A stretch of DNA of 64,000 bases from Atriophallophorus winterbourni (taxonomy: Eukaryota > Platyhelminthes > Trematoda > Plagiorchiida > Microphallidae): NCBI GenBank assembly GCA_013407085.1, contig JACCGJ010001398.1, positions 1 through 64,000 of the forward strand, in the 5' to 3' direction. Positions 59,449 to 64,000 of this stretch are shown here, piece by piece. The first letter of the stretch is position 1, and each line of letters begins with the position of its first letter. The notes below the pieces were generated by a model. The model was not told the DNA's origin and did no database searches. It saw only the letters and a list, made by a program, of their open reading frames with translations. The translations under genes and the position numbers were made by a program.

Positions 59449-61440
59449 ATGGTCTCACAACAGGAACACGGAAATGTATCTGATACGGACCTGTCTAAGA
59501 CGACTGCCTTCTCAGTGTTTTTCAGTAGCGTTCAACGACGGGATAATTCTTCAAATGTACCGTCCGGTCTGCTTGGACTGCCACCTGGTGTCCATGTATT
59601 AGACGAGATGTCCTTCAATGAGGCTGAGGTGCATGATGCACTTATCCATGTTCGCGTCAACAAATCTAAGGGACCGGATGGTATCGACTCAATTATTCCT
59701 AAACTTTTAGCCTCAGTGTTTAACGAACCGTTTTTGCAAGCTCTTTAATTCATACCCGCAGCTGGGAGTGGTTCCCCGTAAGTGTAAAGAAGCCATAGTC
59801 GTGCCAAAACACAAGGGTGGTTGCAGGTCAATTCTTGGGAACTATAGACATGTCAACCAGACTAGCATCGTCTCAGAAGTACTAGAAAAACTATTGCGTG
59901 TCAGAATCTTATTCGACATTCTCTACTGAGTGTAACTTAACATGGATTTCTTAAGGGTAGATCATGCCTGACTAACCTTCTTAGTTTTCTCGATACTGCA
60001 AATAAAATGCTGGACGAAGGAACGCTAGTCGGAGCCCTCTACTTAGATTTTAGCAAGGCGTTTGATTCCGTGATTCACCGCCATCTCGATATTAGGCTGG
60101 CAGTAAAACGCCTACGGGGTAGTCTACCTGCAGGGATAAATGCATTCCTTTAATGTAGGAAATTTAGAGTTCGGGTTGGATCTACGTTGTCTAGCCAACT
60201 CGACGTGATGAATGTGGTCCCTCAAGGTTCGGTTCTGGGTCCTGTTCTATTCCTAATTTTCATTTATGACCTGTCGTCTGCCTTGAAGTGTCCGTGCTTC
60301 ATTTTCGCGGATAATGTGAAGTTCATCGGATCAAGGGATGACGATACCTTGATGCACGGACTTGAGCGGGTCATAAAGTGGTTATACCAGTGGGACCTCC
60401 CACTGAACCTTGATAAGTGCAAACTCTTATCAGCACTGGGTGATAAGATTTCGGTCCAGGTGTCGGGAAATTCCCTCAGTGTTAACGCCGCACAGTGTGG
60501 TAAGTATTTTGGATTACTGGTTAGGGCTGACCTCAAATAGGAGGACCAATGTGCCTCTGCAGCTTAGCGTGCACGCAAGGTACATTTTCGGCTGAAATCA
60601 GTGCTATCGAGCAGAGGACCCGATATATTCATGCTACTTTACAGGGCATGAGTTCGGCCGCATACCATAAGGACAACCTTCCATTTGAAAGCGTACAGCG
60701 CCTCGCAACTCGCATGATTGAGGGTCAACGAAGGAAACTGTACGCTGCACGCCTAATGTCTCTCGATCTTTTCTCCTTATGCATCGTCGTTTAATAGGTG
60801 ACTTGATTGAAACCGTTGAGGTTTTGAAGGGTTTGAGTGTCGTGCTAATGAACGACTTCTTTACCTTAATTCTAGACCTGGGCATTAGGGGCCATTCACT
60901 TAACACGTTGGCGCGATTTCCGATTCTGTAGTTTTTCGCTGCGGGCGGCATGTTCTAACTTTTATATGAATTTTGTATCATTTTTGACATATTTGGTTTT
61001 ACATATAAAGGTATTCCTCCATAAAATTATTTATTTCAACACTTTTAATTACAGATTCAATGTGTTGAGGCATAAATTTAGTGAATTGAAAACGGAAATA
61101 CAATTATTTTAAAAAGTATATTTTTTTGTTGGCGTGTAACACATATATACACATCGCGTTTTTGCAAAGTTCTGCATGTACACATATAGCGCACATCGCG
61201 GCCAACGTGTTAAAATTGCAAAGAAGCGATGTCGGCTAGCCTCCCAGAAACACTTTTCATCCCTGGGGTGGTAAACGTCGGAAAATTCTTCCAGAAGAAC
61301 TTATAACCTGCAGTTCTGTCTCGAGATTTAGGCAACTGGGTAAGTTTTTCCTGGATATTCTCCCTAATTGCTCTACAAGCTTGTGTATTTCACCTTTCAG
61401 CGTATTCCCGTAAATCAAGGAAATGCTATATGCTAATGAA
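59449..61440 (+). mobile_element. CR1-like LINE copy B, RT part, interrupted by a TTAA element
   Basis: Parallel to 23954-25660 in DNA and protein. 59449-59748 has H-D-A-L-I-H-V-R-V-N-K-S-K-G-P-D-G-I-D, then in broken frames L-D-F-S-K-A-F-D-S-V, 60187-60540 with V-P-Q-G-S-V-L-G-P and F-I-F-A-D-N-V-K-F, then thumb sequence to 60870. The 3' tail resumes after a 306-bp insertion. Stops at several positions. Confidence 0.85.
60904..61209. mobile_element. 306-bp piggyBac-like MITE with TTAA duplications
   Basis: Flanked by TTAA at 60900-60903 and 61210-61213. Ends are inverted repeats: CACGTTGGCGCGAT on the left, and on the right the inverse of CACGTTGGCCGCGAT. TTAA targeting is the signature of the piggyBac superfamily. 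No coding capacity. LINE copy A has the uninterrupted sequence at 25429-25445. Confidence 0.88.
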
Positions 61441-61444
61441 GGCA

Positions 61445-62965
61445 AACAGAAAGAAACCGTTAGTGATGTGTAACTGCGGGTCTATGAGCAACACATTACT
61501 TTGGTTATAAAGCTATAATCATGAACATAACTAACGGTTAGCTAAAAACATTACACTCCAGACAAACATAAATCGAATCTGTGTTTATTCGGTTAAATGC
61601 CAATTTCAATCAGCATCATAAACAACATCACACAATCGTTTCAAGTAAATTACATTATGCAGAATCAATATGCGTTGCTATAGGCAAACAGTATTTTTTG
61701 CTCAAAATTCTATGCATAAATGACAGACTACTTTCAGTTTGTGAGTAATCACATCGCAAAACATTTTTTCAATTACTAAATTCAAATTAGAGGTTGTAGC
61801 GCTAATTTCAGCCTTGTGATGCGAAAGTACGTTTCCCATAAAATAACAATAAGATATCTGGTTTACCCGTTGAAAATGAAACACGTTTTCTTCTTTCTTA
61901 TTAATCCCTTATTTTGATTAATAACTAGATGCCTCCTAACTGCTCATCTTGGTCTACTAAAGACTTTTGCGAATTTCTAATTGTTAAATAACTTTCAAGT
62001 TCGCTTGGGTTGTTAAATTGTATCTGCCTACTTGTCATTTATCAGTAGTTCAAATGCAAAATACCTTCATACGGGTCAAGGATCACTTAGGTAATTACGA
62101 GCGCTAACGATATCACTGAGCATTTTCAGAAACTATTGGTAACCGGAAAAGAGTTCTAATTTAGATATTTTGCAATTGCGCTGTTTCGGACGAAGAAGCT
62201 CAAATATTAATCCACTCTCAACATTGTCCTAGTCGGGCAGATTTATCACGGAACCGAAGAACGATTACATTTTTATTGTACCCATTTGAGCGCTTTCCAA
62301 ATTCTACCCTGATAGTCCCATATATTAAAGAATTGTTGAATAGGTTAAATACACAGTAATTGGATATTCATTGTTTTATCCCACCTATTCTTAGCCCAAA
62401 TGTACATTCGACTACCCAAGATAACTGTTCGTTGTTCTAAGACAAAGAATCGCCTAAAACTTATTGCTGACAAAATAGTTTCCATGGCTCATAAGGAATA
62501 TGATTTATTGAACAAATGTGCTGCAGTATCTATATTGACTGTTTGGAAGACTTGCAGAATTTTGCATATTATGGACTATTTATGTCGTGCAACGCGATCT
62601 TGTATCGCTGAATGGGTTTAAGTCGTTAGGTCATTTGTGTGGCATTCTGAAGTCCATATAATCTGTTGTAATCCCATTTGCACGTGAATGACCAGATTGA
62701 TTAGATATGAAAACATTAAACAAAAGTAACTTAAATGTTTAAATTTTGCTTTCTTTCATCTTTGAAAAGAACTTTGAATTTACAATCGTGAGTTACAGAT
62801 AAATTTTGTGTTGAGATATAAAGGCGGTAATTTAGTATTTATCAATTTGCTATTCGCCCTCCAGATTTCAAAATTATAGCGCACTGAATGAAAATGAGAA
62901 CAAAACTTTACTGGCATTGTTATGCTGGTACCAATATCAGTTAAGTTACTATCAATATATATATA
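61445..62965. other. no gene recognised
   Basis: AT-rich. The frame 62400-62621 (73 codons) has no known motif and no supporting context. I saw no convincing micro-exons in this stretch. Confidence 0.4.
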
Positions 62966-63965
62966 NNNNNNNNNNNNNNNNNNNNNNNNNNNNNNNNNNN
63001 NNNNNNNNNNNNNNNNNNNNNNNNNNNNNNNNNNNNNNNNNNNNNNNNNNNNNNNNNNNNNNNNNNNNNNNNNNNNNNNNNNNNNNNNNNNNNNNNNNNN
63101 NNNNNNNNNNNNNNNNNNNNNNNNNNNNNNNNNNNNNNNNNNNNNNNNNNNNNNNNNNNNNNNNNNNNNNNNNNNNNNNNNNNNNNNNNNNNNNNNNNNN
63201 NNNNNNNNNNNNNNNNNNNNNNNNNNNNNNNNNNNNNNNNNNNNNNNNNNNNNNNNNNNNNNNNNNNNNNNNNNNNNNNNNNNNNNNNNNNNNNNNNNNN
63301 NNNNNNNNNNNNNNNNNNNNNNNNNNNNNNNNNNNNNNNNNNNNNNNNNNNNNNNNNNNNNNNNNNNNNNNNNNNNNNNNNNNNNNNNNNNNNNNNNNNN
63401 NNNNNNNNNNNNNNNNNNNNNNNNNNNNNNNNNNNNNNNNNNNNNNNNNNNNNNNNNNNNNNNNNNNNNNNNNNNNNNNNNNNNNNNNNNNNNNNNNNNN
63501 NNNNNNNNNNNNNNNNNNNNNNNNNNNNNNNNNNNNNNNNNNNNNNNNNNNNNNNNNNNNNNNNNNNNNNNNNNNNNNNNNNNNNNNNNNNNNNNNNNNN
63601 NNNNNNNNNNNNNNNNNNNNNNNNNNNNNNNNNNNNNNNNNNNNNNNNNNNNNNNNNNNNNNNNNNNNNNNNNNNNNNNNNNNNNNNNNNNNNNNNNNNN
63701 NNNNNNNNNNNNNNNNNNNNNNNNNNNNNNNNNNNNNNNNNNNNNNNNNNNNNNNNNNNNNNNNNNNNNNNNNNNNNNNNNNNNNNNNNNNNNNNNNNNN
63801 NNNNNNNNNNNNNNNNNNNNNNNNNNNNNNNNNNNNNNNNNNNNNNNNNNNNNNNNNNNNNNNNNNNNNNNNNNNNNNNNNNNNNNNNNNNNNNNNNNNN
63901 NNNNNNNNNNNNNNNNNNNNNNNNNNNNNNNNNNNNNNNNNNNNNNNNNNNNNNNNNNNNNNNNN
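62966..63965. other. assembly gap, 1,000 N
   Basis: Exactly 1,000 Ns, preceded by a TA repeat that may have broken the assembly. True size unknown. Confidence 0.99.
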
Positions 63966-64000
63966 AGCAGAAAATGTCAAATCTGTTGAGCTCACGATGT

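Noticed and set aside
62400..62621. 73-codon frame near the window end
   Set aside because: No recognised domain, no splice or promoter evidence.
1..64000. CRISPR arrays, operons, ribosome binding sites, origins
   Set aside because: Searched by eye; no spaced direct repeats of that kind, and the sequence is eukaryotic.

Overview
The window is AT-rich, repeat-dominated eukaryotic DNA with two 1,000-N assembly gaps. It looks like a digenean flatworm, most probably a blood fluke (Schistosomatidae). The reasons are Ty3/gypsy copies of the CsRn1/Boudicca type (gag zinc knuckle with a C-W-x-H core, pol ending in D-R-L-K-P-A), many CR1-like LINE fragments, and a long gene built from in-phase micro-exons of 12 to 33 nt behind a signal-peptide exon, an architecture described as micro-exon genes (MEGs) in schistosomes. 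The species cannot be fixed from the sequence.

Layout. 690-4300 is a decayed CsRn1-like element. 4545-15030 is a second Ty3/gypsy element (PBS, gag, protease, RT, RNase H, integrase), split in its protease by a third LTR element at 5508-11896. That third element carries an intronless copy of the host gene LARP1 (La motif and DM15 region) where the rest of gag, protease and RT should be. 15985-18475 is a minus-strand gypsy remnant around a gap. 18490-34900 is mostly CR1-like LINE pieces, microsatellites and a second CsRn1-like fragment, ending in a nearly complete CR1-like element (29385-34290).

From about 36345 to 51930 the minus strand holds the one gene that looks alive. It has a TATA box, a first exon encoding a signal peptide, 21 internal micro-exons (all but one a multiple of three), and a terminal exon with a stop and AATAAA. 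All 23 exons join in one open frame of 534 nt (177 codons plus stop). Its largest intron (39453-44641) holds LINE fragments and an inverted-repeat element. From 52960 to the end the window returns to decayed LINE copies, a minisatellite, and a CR1-like copy cut by a TTAA-flanked, piggyBac-like short element, then an unannotated tail and a second gap.

Except for the micro-exon gene, all coding sequence recognised here is mobile-element or retrocopy debris with stops and frameshifts. The two results most worth following up are the LARP1-carrying LTR element and the micro-exon gene.
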